A stretch of DNA of 64,000 bases from CAZQQN01 sp964595485 (GTDB lineage Bacteria; Bacteroidota; Bacteroidia; CAILMK01; CAYYUA01): contig CAZQQN010000009.1 of assembly GCA_964595485.1 (NCBI GenBank), positions 1-64,000 on the forward strand, in the 5' to 3' direction. Shown one piece after another: positions 1 through 8,152 of the stretch; the stretch's first letter is position 1, and the number at the start of each line of letters is the position of its first letter. A program made the position numbers and the translations under genes. The notes beneath the pieces are model-generated. The model had not been told where the DNA came from and did no database searches. It saw nothing but the letters and a program-made list of their open reading frames with translations.

Positions 1-1170
1 GTCAATCCGACTGTTCAAGGCAATGTTACGGTAAAGGACACCTTGATCCTTGAAAATAAGTTGGATATGGGAAGTAACACCCTAACCTTAACCGATGATG
101 CCAAAGTTAGGCCTTCTGGGGGCGCAAGTGGTAAATATGTAGACGGGACGGTAAGGAAAAAAGGCGATGATGCCTTCACCTTTCCCATTGGGGATGGTAG
201 CACCTGGGCGCGGCTTAAAATATCAGCCCCGGCTAATACCACCGATGCTTTTGAAGCTTCTTATCATGATAAAAGTTATTCCAATACATCGTCCATGGCT
301 CCAAAGTCCAATAATCCCAACAGCAACCCTCAGCTAAACAATGTAAGCGGTGCTGAATACTGGACCTTGAATGACGTCAGTGGCAGTCCCACAGTTGATG
401 TCACGCTTTACTGGGAAGATGGCTCTGCTTCAGGCAGTAACATTGATAAACTTGCGGACCTTACCATAGCCCACTGGAATAGCACTAATAGTGAATGGGA
501 AAATTATAGCCAGGCCAGTACTTCCGGCAGTAATTCCTCAGGTAGCATAAAGGTAACGGGAGTCAGTAATTTCAGTCCGTTTACTTTTGGCTCTACCTCT
601 TCCAATGATAACCCCCTACCGGTTGAACTGATAAACTTCCAAGCAAAAGCTGCTGGTGATCATGTAGCCCTTAATTGGGTTACCGCCTCTGAAACCAACA
701 ACAGCCATTTCATCGTCCAAAAGCGAGTCAATGATGATTGGATAAGCATAGGCCGAGTTGAAGGCCATGGCACCACCACCGAAAAACACCGTTACAGCTT
801 TGAAGATCCGGAATTCTACAAGGGTCAAACCCACTACTACCGGCTCAAGCAGGTGGATTTTGACGGTAGCCATGAATATTCTGATATCAGAAGCGTTAGG
901 GTAGATGAAGCGGTTACTGCTTCAGTTAACGTTTATCCCAATCCTGTCTCAGATAAACTCACTTTTGAAGTGAAAGCAGACATTCAATCGGAGGCGCAAG
1001 TGATCATCAAAAACATTTACGGACAGGAAATTTACAGAGACCAGGCAAGTCTTAGCAAGGGGGAAAACATCAATAACTTGCCGGTTAAGGAATTAGAAAA
1101 CGGCCAATACATCCTGATCCTAAAAAATGACCAAATGAAAGTTCAGCAAAGGTTTATAAAGGGGGATTAA
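1..1170 (+). CDS. T9SS C-terminal-domain secreted protein (partial, 5' end missing)
   Basis: The frame is open from the first base of the window to the stop at 1170, so this is the C-terminal ~389 residues of a larger protein; the internal TTG at 43 is not a credible start. From N to C it shows a Ser/Asn-rich beta-sandwich region, an LPVELINF segment that commonly precedes a fibronectin-like domain in Bacteroidota surface proteins (ending around the HYYRLKQVDFDG stretch), and a final ~80-residue T9SS type A sorting domain with VNVYPNPVSDKL and a closing GQYILIL motif. By family knowledge such proteins cross the outer membrane through T9SS and are attached to the surface or released. No catalytic domain is visible in the part present, so its function is unknown. 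Confidence 0.85.
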   Translation, partial: VNPTVQGNVTVKDTLILENKLDMGSNTLTLTDDAKVRPSGGASGKYVDGTVRKKGDDAFTFPIGDGSTWARLKISAPANTTDAFEASYHDKSYSNTSSMAPKSNNPNSNPQLNNVSGAEYWTLNDVSGSPTVDVTLYWEDGSASGSNIDKLADLTIAHWNSTNSEWENYSQASTSGSNSSGSIKVTGVSNFSPFTFGSTSSNDNPLPVELINFQAKAAGDHVALNWVTASETNNSHFIVQKRVNDDWISIGRVEGHGTTTEKHRYSFEDPEFYKGQTHYYRLKQVDFDGSHEYSDIRSVRVDEAVTASVNVYPNPVSDKLTFEVKADIQSEAQVIIKNIYGQEIYRDQASLSKGENINNLPVKELENGQYILILKNDQMKVQQRFIKGD

Positions 1171-1422
1171 GCACGAGATTTTCTAAATGCGTGCCATTGA
1201 CGCTTTGACTTTACTTCCTTAGTGCAGCGGTTAATGGTACGCCTTTTAATTAACCCGGATTGCCATCAAAAATCCGAATTAAGCCAGTACAGGCCTAAAA
1301 AGTTGTTTCAGACATAAGCGCTTTGGGCTTCTTTTAAAGGAGCCAAGCCATCAAAAAATCGTAATTAGAATACCTGAGCCAAAATGCTTTGTAGCCTACG
1401 TGTAACCGCATAGCTTGGTAAT

Positions 1423-1453
1423 AAAAGCTGGAAACAGCTATTTCCAGCTTTTT
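1423..1453 (+). terminator. Rho-independent terminator-like hairpin
   Basis: A perfect 12-bp inverted repeat (AAAAGCTGGAAA at 1423-1434, TTTCCAGCTTTT at 1441-1452) with a 6-nt loop is followed by a T-rich tail. It lies 250 bases after the stop of the T9SS protein, the only upstream plus-strand gene in view. The repeat is also T-rich when read on the other strand, but no minus-strand gene ends nearby. Confidence 0.6.
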
Positions 1454-1494
1454 GATTTTCAGATTGTTTTGTGGTTTGTGAAGGGATTGGGGGC

Positions 1495-1515
1495 GGGTAA
1501 GTTACAAACTTACCC
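1495..1515. repeat. REP-like palindrome, copy 1
   Basis: Perfect 8-bp arms GGGTAAGT (1495-1502) and ACTTACCC (1508-1515) flank TACAA. The core TAAGTTACAAACTTA is the exact reverse complement of the core of the palindrome at 1579-1601. Short intergenic palindromes of this type are typical of REP elements mobilised by RAYT-type transposases, but none is encoded in this window, so that assignment is inference. Confidence 0.5.
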
Positions 1516-1578
1516 TTGTTAGTTGGGTTTAAAAGAAATAATCAGAACCTATTGAGCAGTAATTCTTTCTTATCAACT

Positions 1579-1601
1579 GGCCTAAGTTTGTAACTTAGGC
1601 C
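1579..1601. repeat. REP-like palindrome, copy 2 (inverted relative to copy 1)
   Basis: Perfect 9-bp arms GGCCTAAGT (1579-1587) and ACTTAGGCC (1593-1601) flank TTGTA. The core TAAGTTTGTAACTTA is the reverse complement of the core of copy 1, 64 bases upstream, so the two copies form a head-to-head pair, a common arrangement for REP doublets. Confidence 0.5.
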
Positions 1602-1766
1602 TTTGTAAGCTTATATGGCTTCTGTTCTCCATTTAAAACAGGTAATGGAGTTCCACTTGCTAGTAACAAACTTGCCCTCGAAAAGGTAATTTCAATAGAA
1701 AAAGCCCCGTAAAAAACGGAATTCCCTGGGATTTGTTCCTTTGTTAGTTACAAACCGGTTTAAGCT

Positions 1767-3299
1767 ATGAGTCACACATTGCGCCTGATCTTAGGAGATC
1801 AACTCAATATTCAGCATTCCTGGTTTGAGCTGGTAAACCCTGAGGTCACTTACCTCATGATGGAGTGCCGTTCCGAAACCGATTACACCACCCACCATAT
1901 CCAGAAGATAATGGCTTTTTTCGGGGCGATGCGGGCTTTTGCCGAAGAGCTCAAGTCTCGCGGACACCAGGTCCTTTACTACCAATTGGATGACCCGAAC
2001 ACCACGCCCGATTTTGAAACCAAAATCCGGGAATTGATAGCAACCCATAATTTTCAGCGCTTTGAATACCTCTACCCGGATGAGTATCGCCTGGATGAGC
2101 GACTCGCTGCATTCGCAGATACCTTAACCATTACCACTGAAGCCTTTGATACAGAACATTTTCTAACCGACCGGTATGCGGTCCGGGATTTCTTTAAGGG
2201 GAAGAAAACCTACTTAATGGAATCGTTTTACCGGGCCATGCGAAAAAAATGGCAAGTTATGATGGACAATGGGCAACCGGTTGGGGAGCGCTGGAATTTT
2301 GACCTGGAAAACCGGAATCGGTATGATGGGGAAGTCCCGTTACCCAAAGGTTCGCCGGTAAGGCATGACCTGTCTGCTATTAAAAGGATGCTTGAAGACG
2401 CTGGTGTTGAAACCATGGGATGGGTAGATGAGCCGGCTAACATGGATATCCCCTTAACCAGGGATGAGGCCCTTAAGCATTACGAGCGGTTTCTGGAGGA
2501 AGCTTTGCCATCATTTGGCACCTACCAGGATGCCATGAAGCAGGATGAAGGCAAATTATTCCACTCGCTCATTTCTTTTTCATTGAATGTCAAATTAATC
2601 GCCCCCAAGGAAGTCATTGATAAGGCCGAAGCGTACTGGGAAGCCCATAAAGAAACCATTGACCTGGCGCAGGTGGAAGGTTTCATAAGACAAATATTGG
2701 GCTGGCGGGAGTTCATGCGTGGCATTTATTGGGCGGAAATGCCGGATTATGAGCAATACAATCACTTTAACCACCAACGCCGGCTACCGGATTTTTACTG
2801 GACCGCAAATACGCGGATGAATTGCATGGCCCAAGCCCTGGACCAGTCGCTTAGCACCGCTTACGCCCACCACATTCAGCGATTAATGGTGACCGGTAAT
2901 TTTGCCTTATTGGCAGGCGTCCACCCGGATGAGGTTGACCATTGGTACCTTGGCGTTTACCGGGATGCGGTGCAATGGGTGGAAATCACAAACACAAGAG
3001 GCATGAGCCAATACGCGGATGGCGGAAAATTGGCTACGAAACCCTATGTTTCCAGTGCCTCTTACATCAATAAAATGAGCGATTATTGCCGGCACTGCTA
3101 CTACGACCCCAAAAAGAAAACCGGGGAAAAGGCGTGTCCATTTAACAGCCTTTTCTGGCATTTTATGGAACGTAACAGGGAACAACTGAAGGGCAACCAT
3201 CGCATGGGCATGATGTACAAAACCCTCGATAAAATGAAAGATAAGGCGGCCATCCTGGAGCAAGCTGAGCATTATTTAACGCATATTGAAGACCTTTGA
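1767..3299 (+). CDS. Iron-sulfur photolyase/cryptochrome-related protein (FeS-BCP, PhrB-like)
   Basis: The 510-residue protein fits the prokaryotic FeS-BCP family (deoxyribodipyrimidine photolyase-related proteins), which repair (6-4) photoproducts or act as light sensors using FAD and a [4Fe-4S] cluster. The N-terminal part (MSHTLRLILGDQLN, residues 1-~130) is the alpha/beta antenna domain; the rest is the helical FAD domain, including LGWREFMRGIYW. Cys353, Cys441, Cys444 and Cys457 match the spacing of the four cluster ligands known from Agrobacterium PhrB (350, 438, 441, 454), so the cluster should be present. The ATG at 1767 gives a full-length family N-terminus. An SRPBCC gene follows 23 bases downstream, probably co-transcribed. 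Whether it repairs DNA or signals cannot be told from sequence. Confidence 0.93.
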   Translation: MSHTLRLILGDQLNIQHSWFELVNPEVTYLMMECRSETDYTTHHIQKIMAFFGAMRAFAEELKSRGHQVLYYQLDDPNTTPDFETKIRELIATHNFQRFEYLYPDEYRLDERLAAFADTLTITTEAFDTEHFLTDRYAVRDFFKGKKTYLMESFYRAMRKKWQVMMDNGQPVGERWNFDLENRNRYDGEVPLPKGSPVRHDLSAIKRMLEDAGVETMGWVDEPANMDIPLTRDEALKHYERFLEEALPSFGTYQDAMKQDEGKLFHSLISFSLNVKLIAPKEVIDKAEAYWEAHKETIDLAQVEGFIRQILGWREFMRGIYWAEMPDYEQYNHFNHQRRLPDFYWTANTRMNCMAQALDQSLSTAYAHHIQRLMVTGNFALLAGVHPDEVDHWYLGVYRDAVQWVEITNTRGMSQYADGGKLATKPYVSSASYINKMSDYCRHCYYDPKKKTGEKACPFNSLFWHFMERNREQLKGNHRMGMMYKTLDKMKDKAAILEQAEHYLTHIEDL

Positions 3300-3322
3300 C
3301 AAGAACTTAGATACTCACTACG

Positions 3323-3769
3323 ATGCCAAACATATTGATAAGCACTTTTATTCCCGGAAAAGATCCCCAAGCGATTTGGCAACAATTTGATAATAACCTG
3401 CTTGAAAAGGCCAACCCGCCATGGGTCTCCGCAGAATTAATGCGCTACGATGGCAATCAGGTTGATGATCAAGTTCACTTGCGCATCAATTTAGTCCTGT
3501 TTAAGCAGGATTGGGTAAGTGTGATCACCCATTACCATGAGGATGAAAATGGTTACGATTTCATAGATGAAGGGAAGCAATTACCCTTTTTCCTCAAAAG
3601 TTGGCAGCATCACCACGTTATACGCAAGGAAGGGGGTGGCACCACCATCATTGATGATATCCGCTTTAACACCGGAACCTGGCTTACGGACCTCCTTTTT
3701 TACCCGTTATTATACATGCAGTTTTGGTACCGGAAGCCCGTTTATAAAAAGTATTTCAAAAACACCTGA
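3323..3769 (+). CDS. SRPBCC-family ligand-binding protein
   Basis: This 148-residue protein resembles small SRPBCC (START/polyketide-cyclase-like) proteins of about 150 residues: an N-terminal beta strand with a phenylalanine-rich start (ISTFIPGKDPQAIW), central strands ending in HHHVIRKEGGGTTIIDDI, and a C-terminal amphipathic helix with a WYRKPVYKKYF end. The fold binds hydrophobic ligands; the ligand here is unknown. It starts 23 bases after the photolyase stop, suggesting one transcript and perhaps a light-stress role. No signal peptide is visible, so it should be cytoplasmic. The family call rests on overall pattern, not on catalytic residues. Confidence 0.65.
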   Translation: MPNILISTFIPGKDPQAIWQQFDNNLLEKANPPWVSAELMRYDGNQVDDQVHLRINLVLFKQDWVSVITHYHEDENGYDFIDEGKQLPFFLKSWQHHHVIRKEGGGTTIIDDIRFNTGTWLTDLLFYPLLYMQFWYRKPVYKKYFKNT

Positions 3770-3817
3770 TGAAAATGGTTTTCCCCTCAACACCCAGCAT
3801 TACCTTTTGAATAGTGC

Positions 3818-6199
3818 CTATAATCCCAGGTTAGCGTTCAGGCCGAAACGAATAGCCCGGGGCTCACCCGGATAAAAATAGCGAGGGGAGCCTCCAAAAC
3901 CCGGAGCGTTGGGCACTACCATTGAGGCGTAAAGATGATCAGTGATATTTCGGATAACAAAAAACGACTCAAGCGTCAAACCACCGAAATGGTGTGTGAA
4001 GGTTAATCGACCATTGAAAATGTGGTAAGGATCGGTGTAAACTGAGTTGTCGTCCAGAACAGGCATTTGATCCCTGTAACGATAGGAAAGCCTTAGCCAT
4101 AATTGATTTTGCTTCTCAGCACCGGGAGCAGTCCATATAGCAGTATTGAAACCCGCTGTCAAATGGTGGGGGGCTGTACCGGTCAATTCATTGCCGGAGT
4201 AATCAAAGCTACCACTGGGATTTTCCTCCACAAAATTTTCAAATCGATAGTTCTGGAAAGCATAGCGAATAAATGGTTTAAAATCACTTAACCATCCCTG
4301 TTTTTTATCCCACCAATTGTTTCCTTCTACGGTTATTTCAAGGCCATTGTGTACGGTCGAACCAGCATTCAAACCAATGTAGCGGTCCCTTTCAATACGC
4401 CTGGCCACAAGCTTGTTCCGAACTTTCATATGATACACTGACAAATCATAATCAAGTCCCAGCTTTTTCCAATATCCCCTTCCACCAATTTCATAACTGA
4501 CCCCCCTTTCTGGTTTGATAGCCGGATTTAAAGCACCTTCGCGGCCTAATGTTTCCTGAACGTTGGGTTGGGAAAATCCTGAACTTACGCTCGCATATAG
4601 GTTATGCTTGTTTATCCATTCATAGTTGAGCCCTACTCTTGGAGACCAAATCGGGTCAAATTGATAAGTCCCTGATTGGTCAGCCTCTTGATAAGCTTGC
4701 GTTTCTGGCCCTATAGTGTCCGGTATCAACCGATCTTTTAGCTCGTAATAGGTTTGGTTATAATTAACTCCTCCTGATAATGAAAGCCGTTTAGAAACCT
4801 GAACATCCACACTCAGAAAAACATTAGCATACCGGCGGTTTTGTTTCGTATTGGATAATATCCCTCCTAAATTGCGGTCAAGGTTCTCAAAAGTTTGCCG
4901 CTGATACATTTCATTGTAAAACTCCCCTCCCAGTGTGATAGAGGCCCTGGTTGACAAAACCTCGGGACTAAAGGTTGTCAAATGTCGTAGGCCATAGGAG
5001 AATCGCTCTTCCTGGAGTATATTGAAAGGTCGGGGTTCATTGTTGTTTTTGTAGTTTGTAAATAACGCGGTGGTTGATTGAAGATTAGAAGCTAATTGAG
5101 CTTCATAAGAAGCGCCAAAAATGGTTTTATCATACTCTTCATGCCCTCGGGCATTTTTCCATCCCTGATCAGCCTGGCCAGGATTGCTATTAAAAGCTTC
5201 CCTGCTTAAGGAGCTGGGAATATAGCTTTTTAGGTGAATAAAGGAACCAAAAACATTAATGGTACTGCCTTCGCCTGCATAAAAACTACCGCTGAAAGTC
5301 GCGTTATGACGGTCAAATTGGCTATTTTCCCGAAAACCGTCCATGTGGGTCCGGTTATAGTTAGCCAATACCCGCTGGTCATCCCCTACATGCTTCAATG
5401 AAACCCGGCTATTCCAGTAGCCATGGGATCCGCCCCCACCTCGAACATTGACGCGGGTTCCTCTTTTCAATCCCCTTTTTGGTTCTAACAAAACAGCACC
5501 TCCTAAACCAGCACCATAGACGGAGGATATAGGCCCTTTTATGATCTCCGATCTAGCCAGCGAATTCGGGGCTAAGTCCATCAAGTTCGTGACACCTTCA
5601 CCCGTGCTGATGGGTATTTCATGGTAGTAGGCTTTTATCTTGGTAGTCGAATAAGGGGAGCGGGAACCAATACCCCGAATTGTCATTCGCCCAGTTGAAT
5701 AAGCGCCTTGTTGATAATGCAAACCAGGTACCTGGTCCAATGTCCTGGCCATTGTATGATCACTTGTCGCTTTAATGTTTTCCTGATCCAAAACTGCTAT
5801 GTTACCCGTTACCTTGTCTGTTTTTTCACCATTACCATAACCAGCAATGACTACCTCCTCAAAAGCCCTTGCTGATTTGGGGGTTATACCGATCTTCAAA
5901 TTACCTAGCTGGCCTTTATTCTGGGGTAAATCAATGGTTTCTTTTATGAAGCCCGTTTTTTTGAGGATAAGGCTATCCGGAGCTGATTCAGCTATAAACT
6001 TGAAAAAGCCATCCTGCGTTGTTTTCTCCTGATAATGGTCGGTTGTATCAGGTGTGATAACCCTGATTGTTACATCATTAACCGGCTGGTTATGAACTTT
6101 GTCAAAGATCTTACCACTAACCGTATCTTGAGATTTTATGATCAAAGGTAGTATGATAATTCCTATGGCAAGACAAAAACCTTTAAGGTACCAATACAT
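3818..6199 (-). CDS. TonB-dependent outer-membrane receptor with carboxypeptidase-like domain
   Basis: The 793-residue protein starts with a signal peptide (cleavage probably after KSQ, ~residue 24), then a carboxypeptidase-like regulatory domain (GKIFDKVHNQPVNDVTIRV, ~28-110), a plug domain (TLDQVPGLHYQQGAYSTGRMT with RGIGSRSPYSTTKIKA, ~145-260) and a beta-barrel ending GLNANLGL. It imports an unknown substrate across the outer membrane using TonB-ExbBD energy. The plug style recalls siderophore/metal receptors of the FecA group, but no SusD partner, Fur site or ferrisiderophore gene is nearby, so the substrate is open. It converges on the SRPBCC gene and lies 65 bases downstream of the T9SS protein at 6265-7959. 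Confidence 0.9.
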   Translation of the reverse strand: MYWYLKGFCLAIGIIILPLIIKSQDTVSGKIFDKVHNQPVNDVTIRVITPDTTDHYQEKTTQDGFFKFIAESAPDSLILKKTGFIKETIDLPQNKGQLGNLKIGITPKSARAFEEVVIAGYGNGEKTDKVTGNIAVLDQENIKATSDHTMARTLDQVPGLHYQQGAYSTGRMTIRGIGSRSPYSTTKIKAYYHEIPISTGEGVTNLMDLAPNSLARSEIIKGPISSVYGAGLGGAVLLEPKRGLKRGTRVNVRGGGGSHGYWNSRVSLKHVGDDQRVLANYNRTHMDGFRENSQFDRHNATFSGSFYAGEGSTINVFGSFIHLKSYIPSSLSREAFNSNPGQADQGWKNARGHEEYDKTIFGASYEAQLASNLQSTTALFTNYKNNNEPRPFNILQEERFSYGLRHLTTFSPEVLSTRASITLGGEFYNEMYQRQTFENLDRNLGGILSNTKQNRRYANVFLSVDVQVSKRLSLSGGVNYNQTYYELKDRLIPDTIGPETQAYQEADQSGTYQFDPIWSPRVGLNYEWINKHNLYASVSSGFSQPNVQETLGREGALNPAIKPERGVSYEIGGRGYWKKLGLDYDLSVYHMKVRNKLVARRIERDRYIGLNAGSTVHNGLEITVEGNNWWDKKQGWLSDFKPFIRYAFQNYRFENFVEENPSGSFDYSGNELTGTAPHHLTAGFNTAIWTAPGAEKQNQLWLRLSYRYRDQMPVLDDNSVYTDPYHIFNGRLTFTHHFGGLTLESFFVIRNITDHLYASMVVPNAPGFGGSPRYFYPGEPRAIRFGLNANLGL

Positions 6200-6264
6200 G
6201 ACTTACGATTTTAACCCAGACGACATTAGATTTAAGGTAAAAAAGCCATTTATGCAATGGTTAT

Positions 6265-7959
6265 TCAACGGAGAATAACAGTTTCATGCAACGGCTGTTT
6301 ACCTTGCCTTTCTACCCTGAGAAAATACGCCCCGGCAGGTAAATCACCTAAATCCAGAGAGACCACATTATTTCTCCATTTGTCTAAGGAAACGGTCTTA
6401 AAAGTCTTACCAACAGTGTTCAGCAACTTTAATTGCTTATCACCATGGACTTTATTGCTAAGCCGGACATGAATAAAATCCTGGGCTGGATTAGGGTAAA
6501 CCTTTAAATCTAAGGATTTTGTAGTATTTTCCAGATAGCTGGTAGATTCATCTTTTTTGATCACCTTGACCTTATTCGGGGACCATTGCTTATAATTTAA
6601 GGACAAGCTATCAACCAATTGATTATGTTGAGGTGAGTTAAGCTTACCTATGTATGATAAAGCAAGTAGGTAAAATACCTTACGATCAATCTCTCCGGGA
6701 TCAAGCCTATTATCCCGACTAAAACGTAAAAGGGTGTCTTTATTCCTGGAGGTGGCTAAGTAAGCCAAGTCAGCACCTTTGGTAGCTTTAGAGGTCGCAT
6801 CAAGCTTAAGTGCTTTCTCTCTGGTTTGAGGTATGATAAGGCTATCCTTTTCTCCATTTACAGAAACCGCATTCACATCAAGGCTATCCTTTCTGATCGT
6901 AAAATGGTTGTCTGAAAAATTGATACAACCGGTAGAACGGACCTCTTTCAACCTGGAACCAGCAAAATAATTCTGCAGAACTCCTTGGTAAGATAACCCT
7001 TTTACATGCCATTTTCCAATTCCATTCTGATCAAAGTTGAGGCGATCATTGATCGGTGTTCGGACAATGGTATCATTTTCCGAGCCGGTAACCACGTACC
7101 GGTAACTAACATCCCCGGCAGCCTTTGTTTCTTTTTCAATGCCTATACTACCAAAGTCTTTTGATTTACAAAGACGCAGGGTATCCCCTTTGAAGTCATT
7201 AGATTGTATTTGGCCACCATCTACCTGTCCTTGATTAATCGTTATCGTGTTTTGAGAAAAAGCCCAACACTTACTGGCATTGATCTTTGAAACCAACTCA
7301 CCAGCCTTAACATTTTTGAGCTGACCTTTATACACAATACCCACTACCTTAAAATAGCCAACGCCCAATTTTTGTATATCAAACTGATTACCACTGGGTA
7401 CAGCCTTTACCGTATCTTGCTCAAAATCAGTAATAATAAATTGGTATTTGGCATCAGATGGTTTGTATTGTAAAGGTTGGAACCTGATCACTGTAGCACT
7501 TGAATAACAAGCTTCAATAACACCATTAATAGCTTTTGGTGATTTGATCCGTCCCCCATCAAACAGGTTTTTTTGAATCTCTAAAAAGTCAGGGGAAAGG
7601 GTGTCATCTTTAGTAGCTGTCACCTGGTTAACATTCATGCCGGGTTGAGATGCCAGTTTACCATTATAAGCAATGCCCCAAACACGATATTGACTGATAT
7701 TCGTGTCTTTTACCATTAAGCGATCCCCCTTGCTAATCACTTTTAAAAGCTGATTATTGCCGTTGGTCACCAAGTAACTAAAGCTTTGGTAGCCATTACC
7801 CATTACACTGTCTAATTTAACATGGGTTGGCAAAGTACGCGAGCAAATAGTATCAAATTTTTTATGACCAGGCTCGGTTACCACTTCTTGCCCAAATGCG
7901 GTTCCAAGCAGTATTAAAAATAAGGCAAAACAACTTACCACATGTAAAAACTTCGCCAT
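6265..7959 (-). CDS. Secreted four-repeat protein with T9SS sorting domain
   Basis: I chose the ATG at 7959 because it begins a clean signal peptide (MAKFLHVVSCFALFLILLG...) behind an AAGGGGAA-like site; the reading frame opens 25 codons earlier without features. The mature part holds four related ~100-residue units, each with a Y-x-[VI]-x-T...DT...GDR/NDR-L core followed by a [WV]-x-[VL]-[KG]-[GA]-[IL]-x-Y-x-G-x-L strand (for example RVWGIAYNGKL, KVVGIVYKGQL, HVKGLSYQGVL, YLLALSYIGKL). It ends with a T9SS type A domain (LKVYPNPAQDFIHVRL, GAYFLRVERQG). Probably a surface adhesin or scaffold; no enzyme motif is visible. It may share a transcript with the TonB receptor downstream. Confidence 0.8.
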   Translation of the reverse strand: MAKFLHVVSCFALFLILLGTAFGQEVVTEPGHKKFDTICSRTLPTHVKLDSVMGNGYQSFSYLVTNGNNQLLKVISKGDRLMVKDTNISQYRVWGIAYNGKLASQPGMNVNQVTATKDDTLSPDFLEIQKNLFDGGRIKSPKAINGVIEACYSSATVIRFQPLQYKPSDAKYQFIITDFEQDTVKAVPSGNQFDIQKLGVGYFKVVGIVYKGQLKNVKAGELVSKINASKCWAFSQNTITINQGQVDGGQIQSNDFKGDTLRLCKSKDFGSIGIEKETKAAGDVSYRYVVTGSENDTIVRTPINDRLNFDQNGIGKWHVKGLSYQGVLQNYFAGSRLKEVRSTGCINFSDNHFTIRKDSLDVNAVSVNGEKDSLIIPQTREKALKLDATSKATKGADLAYLATSRNKDTLLRFSRDNRLDPGEIDRKVFYLLALSYIGKLNSPQHNQLVDSLSLNYKQWSPNKVKVIKKDESTSYLENTTKSLDLKVYPNPAQDFIHVRLSNKVHGDKQLKLLNTVGKTFKTVSLDKWRNNVVSLDLGDLPAGAYFLRVERQGKQPLHETVILR

Positions 7960-8152
7960 TGTGTTCCCCTTGTCTATATTATTCAAAAATATACTTCCCT
8001 CAAAATTAATAGAAAATGCCAAAGTGTAAAGCATTACCTTAAAAAAGATTATGCGGGATAAAAAAGCATTTTCCTATTTTAAATTTTTGTTAATCCCACG
8101 CTAACATTAAATTTCAGAATAGAATTCATAACCACCGTTTGATCGGGTTTTT

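Larger units (their letters stand above)
1171..1766. other. 596-base intergenic region with hairpins and short repeats
   Basis: No convincing gene lies here. The stretch contains an imperfect ~20-bp direct repeat (1262-1281 and 1347-1367, both starting GCCATCAAAAA), a terminator-like hairpin (1423-1453), two perfect palindromes of reverse-complementary core sequence (1495-1515 and 1579-1601), and two partial copies of the same core (around 1663-1675 and 1746-1756) just upstream of the photolyase start. Confidence 0.6.

Noticed and set aside
6200..6264. Separate regulated promoter for the TonB receptor at 3818-6199
   Set aside because: The 65-base gap has no -7 box or operator-like repeat, and co-transcription with the gene upstream explains it.
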